This document shows, piece by piece, positions 63,926 through 64,000 of a stretch of 64,000 nt of DNA. The number at the start of each line of letters is the position of its first letter. Within the stretch, counting starts at the first letter, position 1. Made by a program: the position numbers and the translations under genes. Source of the DNA: Marisa cornuarietis (lineage: Eukaryota > Mollusca > Gastropoda > Architaenioglossa > Ampullariidae); NCBI GenBank assembly GCA_004794655.1, contig SMMW01000042.1, positions 1,865,001-1,929,000 of the forward strand, written 5' to 3'. The notes under the pieces were generated by a model. The model saw only the letters and a program-made list of their open reading frames with translations, did not search any database and was not told the DNA's origin.

Positions 63926-64000
63926 CTGGAGATAGCGTGTATAGTCGAAAAGAAAAAGCAGAATATATTTATACGTACTCGCAGCAACGTAATCAATGGT

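Overview
The window is animal nuclear DNA: GT-AG introns, long AT-rich introns full of microsatellites, and many non-LTR retrotransposon remnants (CR1/L2-like, RTE-like and a third type), tRNA-derived SINE-like repeats, MITEs, a Tc1/mariner scrap and a solo LTR. The repeat mix and the huge EB/EGF-like-module protein suggest a lophotrochozoan, probably a gastropod mollusc. That assignment is inference; there is no rRNA or mitochondrial marker.

Two convergent host genes are visible. On the + strand (about 408-13405) lies the 3' part of a small gene built from very short exons (18-150 bp). All eight internal exons visible are phase 1-1 and the frame stays open to a stop at 13247-13249, followed by AATAAA at 13383. 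It encodes a Met/Gln/Ser-rich, cysteine-free protein that I do not recognise (about 153 residues in the window).

On the - strand, 17137-63925 holds the 3' part of one giant gene. I trace 36 exons (E1-E36, numbered 5' to 3' on the - strand) whose splice phases all agree. They give 10,662 coding nt, about 3,550 residues; the start lies beyond the right edge. The product is a type I membrane protein with about 80 tandem six-cysteine EB/EGF-like modules (about 42 residues each), one transmembrane helix (E35) and a 74-residue tyrosine/serine-rich cytoplasmic tail (E35-E36).

The ectodomain is a repeat of repeats. A 13-module B block (556, 555 and 555 aa) alternates with a 10-module A block (426, 427 and 428 aa), giving super-repeats R1, R2 and R3 of 982, 982 and 983 aa. 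A last A block (436 aa) then leads straight into the membrane exon. Individual module positions keep their own signatures between copies, so whole super-repeats were duplicated. R1 has only 4 exons, while R2 has 11 and R3 has 12.

Everything else recognisable is mobile or simple sequence in introns or between the genes. The main items are: a 5'-truncated CR1/L2-like element with an intact 439-codon RT ORF (14.2-15.9 kb) and further copies or 3' ends of its family; an RTE-like element with endonuclease and RT broken by two stops (53.4-56.6 kb); a TTAA-flanked piggyBac-type MITE beside it (56578-57363); a solo LTR with a 5-bp target duplication (28812-29921); a 38-bp perfect palindrome (39351-39431); nested insertions near 37.4-38.8 kb; and a 36-bp minisatellite (63.2-63.6 kb).
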